Of a DNA stretch of 64,000 nt, positions 52,385 through 62,300 are shown one piece after another (the stretch's first letter is position 1; each line of letters starts with the position of its first letter). A model generated the notes under the pieces. The model was not told the origin of the DNA. It ran no database searches and saw only the letters and a program-made list of their open reading frames with translations. The translations under genes were made by a program, and so were the position numbers. The DNA is from Thunnus maccoyii (taxonomy: Eukaryota > Chordata > Actinopteri > Scombriformes > Scombridae): assembly GCF_910596095.1 (NCBI RefSeq), contig NC_056550.1:14912501-14976500 (forward strand), in the 5' to 3' direction.

Positions 52385-54650
52385 CGCACAGCCTTCTCGA
52401 ATGTCATTTGGCTTCTGCCCAAAGACACAGAGGTACTGACTCAGTACTGGTATGTGATAAGAGGCCGGCAGTGTTACTAATGGTTTTATTATGTGCAGAT
52501 TTGTGTGCGTCAATGTGATAAGGCTGACTTGACCTGCAGACAATGGTTGTCTGAATGACGGTACCTCATGCTCGTATGGCAGTTTCTGTTCTGTGAATAC
52601 AGTATTTTTTGCGACAAGAGCAATCATGAAAGTTCACTGTGTTAATGTTGGTATTCTCTGATTTATGCATCCAGGTGTGAAGCACTCTGTCCTGAGGCAG
52701 GTGGGCGAGGGGCTCCTGAGTGTCCGCAGTGGGGCTGGAGCACCTGCAGCAAAGGCTTTGTACCGTGGAGGTAAAAGCTCAGCTTTAAAAGCCACATCAC
52801 ACTCTTTGAGATCTGTTGCTGCATTGTTGTCATGATGGTATTATGTGTGTGTGTGTGTATGTGTGCGTGCGTGTGTGTAGGTGAGGTGCGGGTGCAGAAC
52901 AATGACGACTTGGCCCACGCATTGATAGCCAGCGAGGGTGGCGTGTCAGGTAGCGCAGAGGCTAATGCCTTCAGTGTGCTGCAAAGGATCCTGGGAGCTG
53001 GCCCACATGTGAAGAGGGGCGCCAACATCACCAGCAAACTGAGCCAGGGGATCGCCAAAGCTACCACACAGCCCTTTGATGTAAGTAAAAAAAAAAAAAG
53101 TTTTTGGTATATATTGTTTACTCTTGTACCACATTGCATCAATTTAAATAAAGAGAGATTTGTCTCCTAATGTCAAATAACCTCTGGCTGTCTTTCAGGC
53201 CTCAGCCTTCAATGCCTCATACTCTGACTCGGGCCTGTTTGGCATCTACACCATTGCACAAGCTCACTCAGCAGGAGAGGTGACTGCCAAATTCACTCCC
53301 ACCAAGACAAATGTAACTACACAATACCAGAATGTGCATTTTTACTGAACCCGTACTTGTTGCCGTCCTCCGTGTAGGTGATCAAAGCTGCCGTCGCTCA
53401 AGTGAGAGGTGTGGCTGAGGGAAACGTGTCAGAGGCTGACATCACCAGAGCAAAGTGAGTTCAGAGGGCATGTGGGAGAAAGCATTTGTGTATCTGACAG
53501 ATGTTACTAGTGCAGTTCTGACTGAAAGACAGAAGTTCAGAAAATGTTCTTGACTGTTTGACGTCTCTGCACAGGAACCAGGTGAAAATAGAGTACCTGA
53601 TGTCAATAGAGAGCTCTGAGGGCCTGTTGGAGGAGATTGGCGCTCAGGCTCTGACTACTGCAGCGTACCAGGTCCCCGAGACTGTTCTCCAGGCTGTAGA
53701 CTCCGTTACCAAGAACGATGTGGTCAAGGTGAGTGCCTTCACTGAAGAGGCGGTGAAATAACAATCTTTAATCATCATAAGTTCTATTCTTGTCACATCC
53801 TCACAGCTTTTATTTAATTTTTTAACCAGAGATACTAACATTTTTTGTTAAATTTAAACTGTTACTGTGTCTAAAACATAAAAAATCAACTAGTGTGTTT
53901 GTATGAATTTAGTGCTAAAGTCTGTATGTATGTGTAGGTTTGTGAGTGTTTGCATGTATGTTTTTGTGTGTACATTATGACGCCTAAAAAAATTGAGACT
54001 AATTGAGATTTTCCCACAAACATTAAGAGACACCTAAGGTATTTAATTTGTTTGCATATTTATATATTTATTCATTCAAATGTATACTTGTGCACTTACT
54101 TTATTGACAGTAAATGTAGTTGCATTCTGTTTGAGATGTAATTTGAAACATGCCTTTTTAGAAAAGAAAAATAAATATTGTGATGACTAAACTAGAGCTG
54201 TCGACAAAGTTTTAGCTTAATCATTTAATTTGGTGAATAAAATGTCTAAAAAATATCTAAAGCCCACGCTGACATCTTCATATTACTTGTTTTGTCCCAT
54301 CAACAGTCCACAACTCAGTGATTTTCAATTAACAGTGAAATAAATAAAAAAATTCACATTTAAGAAGCTGGAATCAGCAAATGTGTTTTTGCCATTTTTT
54401 TAAAAAAAAATTAATTTTCTGGCAATCAGGATTAACTAATCAATCATTTCAACACTAGAATAAAGAAATATTTGTTCTTGAGTTCTTAATATTGCTCATA
54501 AAGTAAGTCTAGTGAATTAAATAGTTCAGGCTAAACAATTCAATAATCTCTGCTCTTTATTTACAGGCTGCAAAGAAATTTGTGGACAGCAAGAAGACCA
54601 TGGCAGCTAGTGGACATCTCATTAATACACCATTTGTGGATGAATTATGA
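48766..54650 (+). CDS. uqcrc2: UQCRC2, core protein 2 of mitochondrial complex III
   Basis: Fourteen coding exons join in frame: 48766-48798, 50642-50743, 50835-50984, 51148-51212, 51337-51393, 51507-51631, 51924-52021, 52180-52237, 52675-52770, 52881-53080, 53199-53279, 53378-53454, 53575-53728 and 54567-54650. They give 459 residues (human 453). The N-terminus ([20 protein letters not shown]) is basic and lacks acid residues, as expected of a matrix-targeting presequence. The body is an M16 peptidase fold in two halves, with [32 protein letters not shown] and [17 protein letters not shown]; the tail is TPFVDEL as in mammals. The HxxEH zinc site is degenerate (HVLRL, residues 87-91), so it is a structural core subunit, not a protease. 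It acts at the inner mitochondrial membrane in the cytochrome bc1 complex. Confidence 0.97.
49683..49967. repeat. Fish TIR repeat of the 'GCTGCAAC' family, copy in uqcrc2 intron 1
   Basis: It begins AGAGCTGCATCAGTCGATTG. It continues through TTAAGAAAAAATTGCCAAAC, TCTGGTTCCAACTTGATATC, AGACAAGACATCGTAGGTTGC and ACCAAACAACTAAAAGATTA, and ends TTAGTTGCCACTCTAAT, the inverse of the start. Confidence 0.8.
52349..52381. repeat. (GT)n microsatellite in uqcrc2 intron 8
   Basis: An uninterrupted TG/CA run of about 16 units. A second, interrupted TG run lies at 52843-52880, directly against the acceptor of exon 10, where its GTGTGTAG end supplies the splice AG. Confidence 0.95.
54195..54467. repeat. 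Fish TIR repeat of the 'GCTGCAAC' family, copy in uqcrc2 intron 13
   Basis: It begins AGAGCTGTCGACAAAG. It holds CATATTACTTGTTTTGTCCC, CAACAGTCCACAACTCA and CACATTTAAGAAGCTGGAAT, and ends ACTAATCAATCATTTCAACAC. Confidence 0.8.
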
Positions 54651-55194
54651 AAATAAAATAAAGGAACCGGTGATTTAAGTCGGGCATACTGTGCCTGGCT
54701 GCTTGAAAAGGAAAGAGGACCTCAAAGCTACAAGCAACAATTCATTTGACGTCACCAATCATTTGTAGTCTGTCCCGCAGTAAGTGTAAGCACCAACAAG
54801 GAGCTGGAGAACATTAATGCAGACTGTCTTTTTGGGTGTCTTGTCAACTTAACTGTATATCTATGTAAATTAAAGTAATGACAGTAATAACAGCCTGTTG
54901 TCACTTGAATTTGTGTTCGGAAATGAATCCAGAGTAAAGTTTTAGGGTTGTATCAGGAACGTGAGGGTGGTCCGGTGGTTTAAGTGGCTGTTCTACCAGC
55001 AGGCTCTTTCAGCTGAGAAATATTGTTCCATTCATCAACCAAAAGGGGGACCCAAAGGCACAAATATGATTGAACGATGCTTTTAATCCAGTGCTGAACA
55101 GTTTAAATTTAGGTTTATGCAATCCTGTTTTCATTTGTGCAGACAGTACATTAGGTGTAAATTTAACAATGTTGGAATAAGTATTTTGGTCTTA
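54651..55194 (+). other. uqcrc2 3' UTR and flank
   Basis: The 3' UTR starts with overlapping AATAAA signals right after the stop (54653-54662), which seem too close to use alone. ATTAAA near 54870 is a better candidate, for a UTR of about 0.25 kb. At 54970 GGTGGTCCGGTGGTTTAAGTGG looks faintly like a tRNA-derived SINE start, but no body follows. Confidence 0.45.
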
Positions 55195-55500
55195 AAATAG
55201 CACTCATTATGCAGGCAAGACTGGCCTCCTGTCAATATAATATTTGATTACTATAAGTGATGAATGAGCAGCATTAAATGTTGCAGCTGGCTGAGGTGTA
55301 GCTGATTTTATTTAATCAATAGCAATGCATCATATTTCACATGTTTTGAATGTAAAATATTAATCCACACAGAAGCTGTCAGATAAATACAGTGGACAGG
55401 ACTTATCTCTGAAATTATGTGGAGTAGAAGTATAAAACAGCAAAAATATTTAAATACTTAAAGTACCTTAGAAATGTACTTAGTAAAATTCTGCTGAGAT
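55195..55500. mobile_element. Non-autonomous TIR element (AGTACTT family), 5' truncated
   Basis: It contains CACTCATTATGCAGG, GTCAATATAATATTTGATTA, GATGAATGAGCAGCATTAA, TGGAGTAGAAGTATAAAACAGC and a TACTTAAAGTACCTTAGAAATGTACTT end, in the order known for the right half of the family seen at 34701-35139. Confidence 0.7.
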
Positions 55501-55779
55501 TTTTTTTTTTTTTTTAAATTTTGGGGTTACCCCAACATCTCCAAATACACTAATGGGTGCATTAATCTGTTAAGGGCCCATATTGACTCCCCAAACCCAC
55601 CTACTGCTCTCTTTGTAATGTGTATGTACTCTGTCACCACTGAGTTCCCTATAAGTCCAGTTCACACTGCAGACTTCATGTGGCAGCTTCACTATTTACC
55701 AGAGTATTCATAATGTGGAATAATACTACCAGGTTGTTTGTGTGTCAGTTAGTTTGTTGTAGTTTGATTTACGGCTTAA
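55501..55779. other. Spacer with a T run
   Basis: A T run lies at about 55500-55515. Nothing else was recognised. Confidence 0.5.
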
Positions 55780-56155
55780 TAGTTATTTTTATCACCAATT
55801 AATCTTTGATTATTCTTTTGATTAATCAAGTAAATGTTTAGTTTATTAAATGTCAGAAAATGCCTGTTGCACATTGCGACAGTCCAAGGTGATATATTCA
55901 GATAGTTTGTTTTTTTTGCCTGACCAACAGTCCAAAGTTCAACTATATTTAACTTACAGTCATACTCAACATACAACAAATACAATGTATCCCACACAAC
56001 AGGGAAAAGCAGCAAGTCTCACATTTGAGAAGCTGGAACAACAAATGTTTGGAATTTTTGCTTGATAAATGACTTGATAAATAAAATAAATAATAATTTT
56101 GTCAATTATTTGTCAATTGACTAATCAATTAATAGACTAATCATTTTAGCTCTGG
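55780..56155. repeat. Fish TIR repeat of the 'GCTGCAAC' family, intergenic copy
   Basis: It reads AGTTATTTTTATCACCAATTAATC at the left, then AATGTCAGAAAATGCCTGTTG, CCAACAGTCCAAAGTTCAA and TTGAGAAGCTGGAACAACAAATG, and ends ATTAATAGACTAATCATTTTAGCTCT. The leftmost tip is eroded. Confidence 0.75.
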
Positions 56156-56394
56156 TTTTATTTAACACATTTATTAAGAAAATGCACCATGTGAGCACAA
56201 TACAGTATTAGTAGTAAAATGATATAGTGTCAAAATGAAGGTCATAAAAGGGCGTCTCCACAAGACAACAGGGCCACTAAGTTTGTCTCATAATGGAGGA
56301 AACAGCTTAGTTGATACTGTACCGTATTACATGGTGCAAATTCCCTAATGAATATGCAACTAATCAAACCTCCTCTGAGAGTGAAGACAGACTG

Positions 56395-56893
56395 CTCACC
56401 TGGACTTTTATTTATTTATTATATTATCCATCACATCTGTACTATCCCAGATGCATCTGTTGATAATCTTTAAAGTAGTGTCTGTATATACTGTTACATG
56501 CATATATACAGTACATTGTTTAAATTCAAGTATCAATGTCATACTTAATTCTAACATCTATGGACAATCATGCACTTTACTACCTGAGCGATATCCACCT
56601 GACAGTGTACTATACTAAAGCATATTAACATCATCATTATTAATATGACTGAACAGTGTATCTTCAGCAAATAGTGTAGCTGAGGTTATATTCTATTTAT
56701 TCTTATATTTGAGTTTGTCTATTCAGTTATTAAATATGACTTAGCCTTTAATTGTATTTCATTCATTTACCTGCCTCCTAGTTTTTGTATTTTGATTTAT
56801 GTCAAGTAGGTGCTGTAACACTTTAATTTCCCTTTGGGGTTAATAAAGTACTCTATCTCTCTATCTATCTATCTATCTATCTGTCTATCTATC

Positions 56894-56944
<51 letters not shown>

Positions 56945-56945
56945 A
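56395..56945 (+). mobile_element. 3' end of a non-LTR retroelement with a (TCTA)n tail
   Basis: It ends AACACTTTAATTTCCCTTTGGGGTTAATAAAGTACTCTATC and then a TCTA/ATCT tetranucleotide array (about 56850-56944). This TTTCCC-TTGGGG-AATAAAG-TATC ending is the typical 3' tail of several fish LINEs and their SINE partners. No reverse transcriptase is present. The left boundary is a guess, from TATTTATTTATT and TGCACTTTACTACCTGAGC motifs also typical of such tails. Confidence 0.55.
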
Positions 56946-57756
56946 TTTAAGTCTAAGGGTCTTTATTGGCATGGGAAACAGATATTTACATTTACAAGTG
57001 TGAAATAAAAACAAAAACAATGTACATAAACAGAAGAATTGTGATTTTGCTGCTATAAATATCTACATTATATATGTGTGTATATATATAAAGTTAATTG
57101 AAATATAAAAATGCAGACTTGCAGTTTAAAAAATGTAAATACAAATGAGTGAGAACTATATAAACACTGCAACATTTTTAATGAATGTATTTAAAGATAT
57201 TTGTTCTGTATGTATGTACAGAAAGTATGTCTATGTGTCTATCTCATCACAGTAAAAAACTAAGTTGCAGTGAGTGTATGGCTTGAGGTGGTATTATCAT
57301 GGAAGATCTGGCTGGTGTTAAGTTATGTGGTTTTATTTCACTGATGCCTTGCAAGCCTTTAAGGATGTACTCCTGCAGGACCGCTTCTGCCACCACTGCT
57401 GCATCAACGACCCTCAAATTAATTAATTTTCTCAAACAGGGCGACTCAGGACAACAAGACCCCCTGTTTTTTGTATAGCATCGCGAGAAGAGAACGAACC
57501 CCCCTCCTCCTGAACGTGAAGACGCTGAGCTATGTGTGTGTATGTGTGTGTGTGTCTGTTTGACGCTGCGTGGGGGTGTTCGCCTGATGTCATTTGGTAG
57601 AAAGGGAGGCTGAGCTAACGGTGGGCATACGGGTGGAAAGCACAACAATAACGGTGCCGTTTAACCGCCCAGTTTGGGATCTATCAAGTCGCTTTTGGAT
57701 TGAAATACGCAGCGTTGAACACCGAGTCCAGCCTACTCCTCCTCCTCCTTCTCCTC
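56946..57756. other. Spacer leading into the mosmo 5' region
   Basis: The left half is A/T-rich with a TATATA run (about 57065-57090). From about 57340 the sequence becomes GC-richer, and a GT run lies at 57533-57554. Nothing coding was recognised. The right part may already be mosmo promoter. Confidence 0.5.
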
Positions 57757-57794
57757 AGAAGAAGAAGAAGAAGAAGAAGAAGAAGAAGAAGAAG
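57757..57794. repeat. (AAG)n trinucleotide run upstream of mosmo
   Basis: About 12 units of GAA/AAG preceded by a (CTC)n-like run (57737-57755). Together they form a pyrimidine-to-purine switch that can fold on itself. It lies about 0.65 kb before the mosmo ATG. Confidence 0.95.
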
Positions 57795-58110
57795 AGGGGG
57801 TGAAGCTGGCTGGCTAACGGGCTGAAAGTACCAGATGCTTTTCCAGCGGAGAAGAAGAACGGGCTCGAGTAAGCAAGAGAGGGTGATGGCTTCTCGTTTT
57901 CCTGACGGATAACGTTAGTCCTTCGCTTAAAAAAAGTGAGGGGGACTTTGCTTTGCTTCCTCTGCACCTACGTTTGTGTGACATTGCGTCTGAAATGTTA
58001 GCGCAGTCGTGCTCTCGGCCGTCGAGCAGTTTCTGGGCCGCAGCTCGGCACACCGAGCCCGAATCTGGGAAGTAGCTAGCTAGCTGCCTGCTAGCCGCAG
58101 CTGTACCCGA

Positions 58111-58141
<31 letters not shown>

Positions 58142-58442
58142 AAACGGATCCAAAAGACAACAAAAGCGGTTCAGGGCCCCGGCGCCGATTGAGCTATTGT
58201 TTTACCTTACTGGACTACAGCGTGGCATTTGAGATGTGATGCTCTTTGTAGCTGGAGGCTCTCGCTTGCTTGACGCGGAGGAGCTAACATTGCTGCAAAA
58301 TGCACAGCAGAACCACAACAGCAGGCTCCTGTTGAAGGGGGCGAGGTTAGACTGATAACAGCCCACCCTGTGGCTCACATTTGGACACCGACCGACCACC
58401 ACATTTTCCCCCACGTCATTCACCGCTTCCTCAGCTGGCGAT
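57795..58442 (+). promoter_or_regulatory. mosmo promoter/5' UTR region
   Basis: This GC- and CpG-rich region stands out from the flanks and includes GTAGCTAGCTAGCTGCCTGCTAGC at 58072-58095 and a CTG run at 58111-58141. Several upstream ATGs (for example near 57836, 58109 and 58236) would precede the real start if transcription begins far upstream. No TATA box is seen. Confidence 0.5.
58111..58141. repeat. (TGC)n trinucleotide run in the mosmo 5' region
   Basis: Ten TGC units with one TGT variant (TGCTGT TGC). It is about 0.3 kb before the mosmo ATG and probably in the 5' UTR. Confidence 0.9.
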
Positions 58443-58548
58443 ATGGATAAGCTGACCATCATTTCAGGGTGCCTGTTTCTGGCAGCAGATATATTTGCAA
58501 TAGCCAGCATTGCAAACCCAGACTGGATCAACACCGGTGAATCAGCAG
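58443..58548 (+). CDS. mosmo: MOSMO (modulator of Smoothened), first coding exon only
   Basis: One exon encodes MDKLTIISGCLFLAADIFAI, then ASIANPDWINTGESA, plus the first base of the next codon, and ends at a good donor, G|GTAATC. This is, as I recall it, identical to the N-terminus of vertebrate MOSMO (formerly C16orf52), a tetraspan, claudin-like membrane protein of about 167 aa. The exon covers the first transmembrane helix and the start of the first extracellular loop. MOSMO works with MEGF8 and MGRN1 to lower surface Smoothened and so damp Hedgehog signalling. The remaining exons lie beyond the right edge. Its place after uqcrc2 matches human 16p12.2. Confidence 0.9.
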
Positions 58549-59024
58549 GTAATCAGCAGTTCAAAACCAATATTATGCTTTGTGTTTTTTGTGTTTTGGG
58601 TTTTTTTTGCAGGATTTCTTGCCGCTGTCCCTACATCGCAGGAGCATTTGTCATCAGATAATCTCCACAACAAAGATGTGTCCCATTGTTTAGAGGGTTT
58701 AATCAGCAGCCTGCATCTTTTGTCCTCCACAGCAGTGTTTTCTGTGCATTTTCATGCTGTTTGTTATTGACCCCAGACCACATTACCAAGACCTATAACT
58801 GCAGTTTCATGACTGATTGATCATTAGTGTGGATCAGTGCTGCTTTTACATTTAATGATTAGTTTGGACTTTTTTGATTAATTTGGAAAATGTCAGAAAA
58901 TAGTGAAAAATGGCCATAACAATTTCTCAGCTCCCAATTAGCTGTACAAAACCCAAAGATGTTCCCTTTACAAGAATGTTTGTCAGCTTTGGTTGATGAA
59001 AACACTTGTTAACTGCTAGATCGA
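58549..59024 (+). other. mosmo intron 1, proximal part
   Basis: Intron sequence. A diverged 'GCTGCAAC'-family remnant may lie at about 58850-58990 (GATTAATTTGGAAAATGTCAG, AACCCAAAGATG), but it is too eroded to bound. Confidence 0.55.
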
Positions 59025-59345
59025 GGGCTGCAACTATCAATTATTTTCACTACAGATTAATCTGTCATTTTTTTCACAATTAATTGATTATAAAATAGTG
59101 AAATCGTCGGTCACTGTTTCCCAAAGCCCAAGGTGACGTCTTCAAATATCTTCTTTTGTCCCGACCAGTAGTCCACAACCCAAAGATATTTAGTTGACTA
59201 TCATGGAAGGCTAAATAAAGCAGAAAATATTCACAATTGAGAAGCTGGAATAGCAGAATTTGGGCATTTTTTTTCTTAAAAAATGACTCGAAACAAATAA
59301 TTTTCTGCTTCTCGACTAACTGAATAATTGTTGCTGCTCTTGACA
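59025..59345. repeat. Fish TIR repeat of the 'GCTGCAAC' family, copy in mosmo intron 1
   Basis: This is the best-preserved copy. It begins AGGGCTGCAACTATCAATTA. It continues through GTTTCCCAAAGCCCAAGGTG, TAGTCCACAACCCAAAGATA and TTCACAATTGAGAAGCTGGA, and ends TTCTCGACTAACTGAATAATTGTTGCTGCTCT. The two ends are inverted repeats. Confidence 0.85.
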
Positions 59346-62300
59346 GATTTATTTTAGAACAGCTAATGCTTATTTTTCAATAATGAAAAGAAACAGTCGT
59401 TGCCTTACTTGATCAATGACTCGTAAGATTAAATGATTATCCAAATAGTTTGCAATTAGTTTGCTTTCTATTGACTAATCAATGAAGCAACTTATTGTTT
59501 CAGCACTAAAGTTAATGGTTGTCCTGTGGTTGGTGAAGTAACCATCATGTAATCAATCAAATTGGTGATCACTGGAGGAACCAAAGTGGGTGTTTATTTT
59601 TGGCGTCCCTGCTGGTTTTGTACAGACGCACGTGCTGTTGGTTCTCAGTTTTATTTGTGTCAGTCCTGAAAACACGTTCAGGCTATTGATAGACAGCTGC
59701 TCCTCTTTGTTCCCGCTGCAGGATGACAGCTTAGTAACTGGGTCAGGGAGGGTTCATCATCCACCAATACACATCCACACTGTATTAGCTCAACAGAACG
59801 AGCAATCTACACAAATGTAATAATAGGATGCAAATTAAATAAGGGCATTGTCTACAATGCATGCCATGCGACTGTGCTGGAGAGCAAATAATGCTTTTTC
59901 TCAATGCATCTCTGACTATCTTACACTGTTGTGGACAAGGTGCTGACCTTTTTATGCTCAGTTCACACCTAAAATTAGTGCCAAAGTACACTAAGATCCA
60001 CAGTTCTGTACCCTCGTGTACAGAAAGCTGGACATCTGCTATATTTAAACTCTAGTGTTGTGCTGACTGAGTGTGGGTGTCATTTTTAAGAGTGGGTGTT
60101 GTACAGTTACCAACTTCCACCTCGCTGTCTCAGCTCTCACTTCCCCTTTCAGCTTCCACTCCTCTCTTTGATGATTGTGACGCGTCTTGTCTCAGATGGT
60201 TTTATGAGATTTGAAGGTGGTAGATCACTCACGTCCAATTCACCACACCTTTTTCCTCACCGTTTTGAGTGTACCAGCCTCTGTCTTGGAATATATAAAA
60301 GTAAACTCAGTTTTAAAAGAGGGGTTTGTCTGTATTCAATACTGTTTTTGGTTTAAAAAGCCATTAACTTGCAGAGTTATACATTTTTCAGCTCAGACAG
60401 GAGGTTGCAGTTTCTCTCTATCTTGGTAAGTTGCGAGGCCCTTTAGATTTGCTTATTCAGTCAGTGGGAAAATAAATGCAGGGATGATGTTTTTATTGAT
60501 TCTTTGTTGCTATTATCATACAGTTGTACAGAAACTGCAAATTAAGCATCATTCCTACATTAAATCTAAAATAAAATATCAAATGTATGAGTAGCTATTT
60601 GTGACAGAGCTTTGATAGTATTGTACCGTTTTGTGTCTTTTACAGGCATATTACTTTAAAAGACGTTACATAACTTTTGGTCAAATAACTTTTCGTCACG
60701 ATCTGTCTCATACAGGGGATATGCAAAATAGACTTCCTGAAAAATGATTCAAAGTTTCAGGTGACATCATTGTTGCGCAAGCACAAAAGGCAGGGTGACA
60801 TTTGGTGTCATGTCAAATCGCGTTATTTGCCAACCCCTTACAGTGTGCATTAATTCTGTGACCTTTGCTCCTCTTTGTCAGTGCAGTTTGTCTGTTTTAG
60901 CATATGTTATTTAGAGTTTTGAGACTGCTGGTATATTAGATCATCTTCTGTTTGAACAGTTACATTTCAATACCTGACGTGTAAGTGTCCTTTGTAGCTG
61001 GCATGCTGCTAACGTCTGCCCAACTCCACAGACTAGTGCATTGTTTGAAGTTATTATGAAGGAAGAGCCCCTGATGACTTCCCACATTGTATTATCTCCA
61101 ATCAGCTGACCTCTGCTTCCCAGCTTTGTTGTTGTGTTATCAGAGGAGCTCAGTGCTTGATAACGTGCCCTTTTAGGAATTCAGCGTGTCGTCTTCAGAC
61201 ACAGAGCATGGAGAAACATACATGTTCCCCTGGGCAGTTAGCATTGATAAAAGCTGACTTTCCTCTTGAAGTGTGTGGCTTTTGCCTCCTATTTCAGTCA
61301 AGTGACTTGGTCTAGGCTTTTTTGTGAATTGATCAAGAATAACAAACTGCAGAAAATCTTTCAGCACTGATTGCTGTTTCTTGTAATCACCCACACTGAT
61401 AACGGAAGTGAGATTTAACACACAAAAAGGCAGACCCCTATAGATACAGCATACCGGAGGTAGTCATTGAACACAAAAGACACAGTGTGGATCCATGACA
61501 TTGTCCTCACTTCAGTGTTATATCCTCAGGCAATAACAGCTAAAGTTGATTTCCTGTGCTGAGCTTCAAGGCAAAGCCATTGTTGCTGCAGTGCCGGACA
61601 GAAACTGTGATTCTCGGCAGCTCCGCCATCGTCTGCCCTCCTGCAGATACTTGTCACTACAGTGGATGTCATTCTCCAGAGCCTGAATAACCTCTAAAGC
61701 ACTCTGTATGCACACAGATACTTGAAAAAAAAATGCTAAATCACATCCAGGTAAAGGCTGCCTTCTCATCACAACGCTGTATCCAAGGCTACTGATGATG
61801 ACTTTGATGATTTTAACACGCAACGTCTTTCCATGTGGGTTTCCTGTGGCGCAGCTCATTTAACCGTTTCAGTGTGAACAGTGTCAGATGTATTTCAACA
61901 CAGCTGTACACAGTTACACAATCATAGTCAATTTAAAAATAAAGTGCTAACACTACTGTTCCAACATAGTGTTACCCTGACATTACTTTCCAAAGTCTTA
62001 TTGTATACAGTGAGCTACTGAATGAAAAGACTGCTGTTGATGAAGAGCACAAGGTGATAGTCGTGACAAACAGCTATTTCATTGCTTGCAATTTCAAGCA
62101 AGCAACTTCCCTCCACACAAAAACATCATTGAATGTAAATAACCTCCACACCACAGGCATTATCCCACACAGGATGTATTTATTAACCCAGAGTCAAGGA
62201 CATTATCCTTCTTTATAATAAAGAAATTAATTTCCCCCTGAAAGGTATGAGCACTAAGGATCTGCATCAGCCTCAACATGCTGTAACAGGCGCTGTTAAA

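Noticed and set aside
54965-55010. Possible tRNA gene or SINE start
   Set aside because: There is only a vague box-A likeness with no box B and no cloverleaf.
57247-57648. 133-aa minus-strand ORF before mosmo
   Set aside because: It includes a translated GT repeat and has no recognisable domain.
58850-58990. A ninth copy of the 'GCTGCAAC' repeat
   Set aside because: A few landmarks are visible, but the ends cannot be found, so I mention it only in the intron entry.
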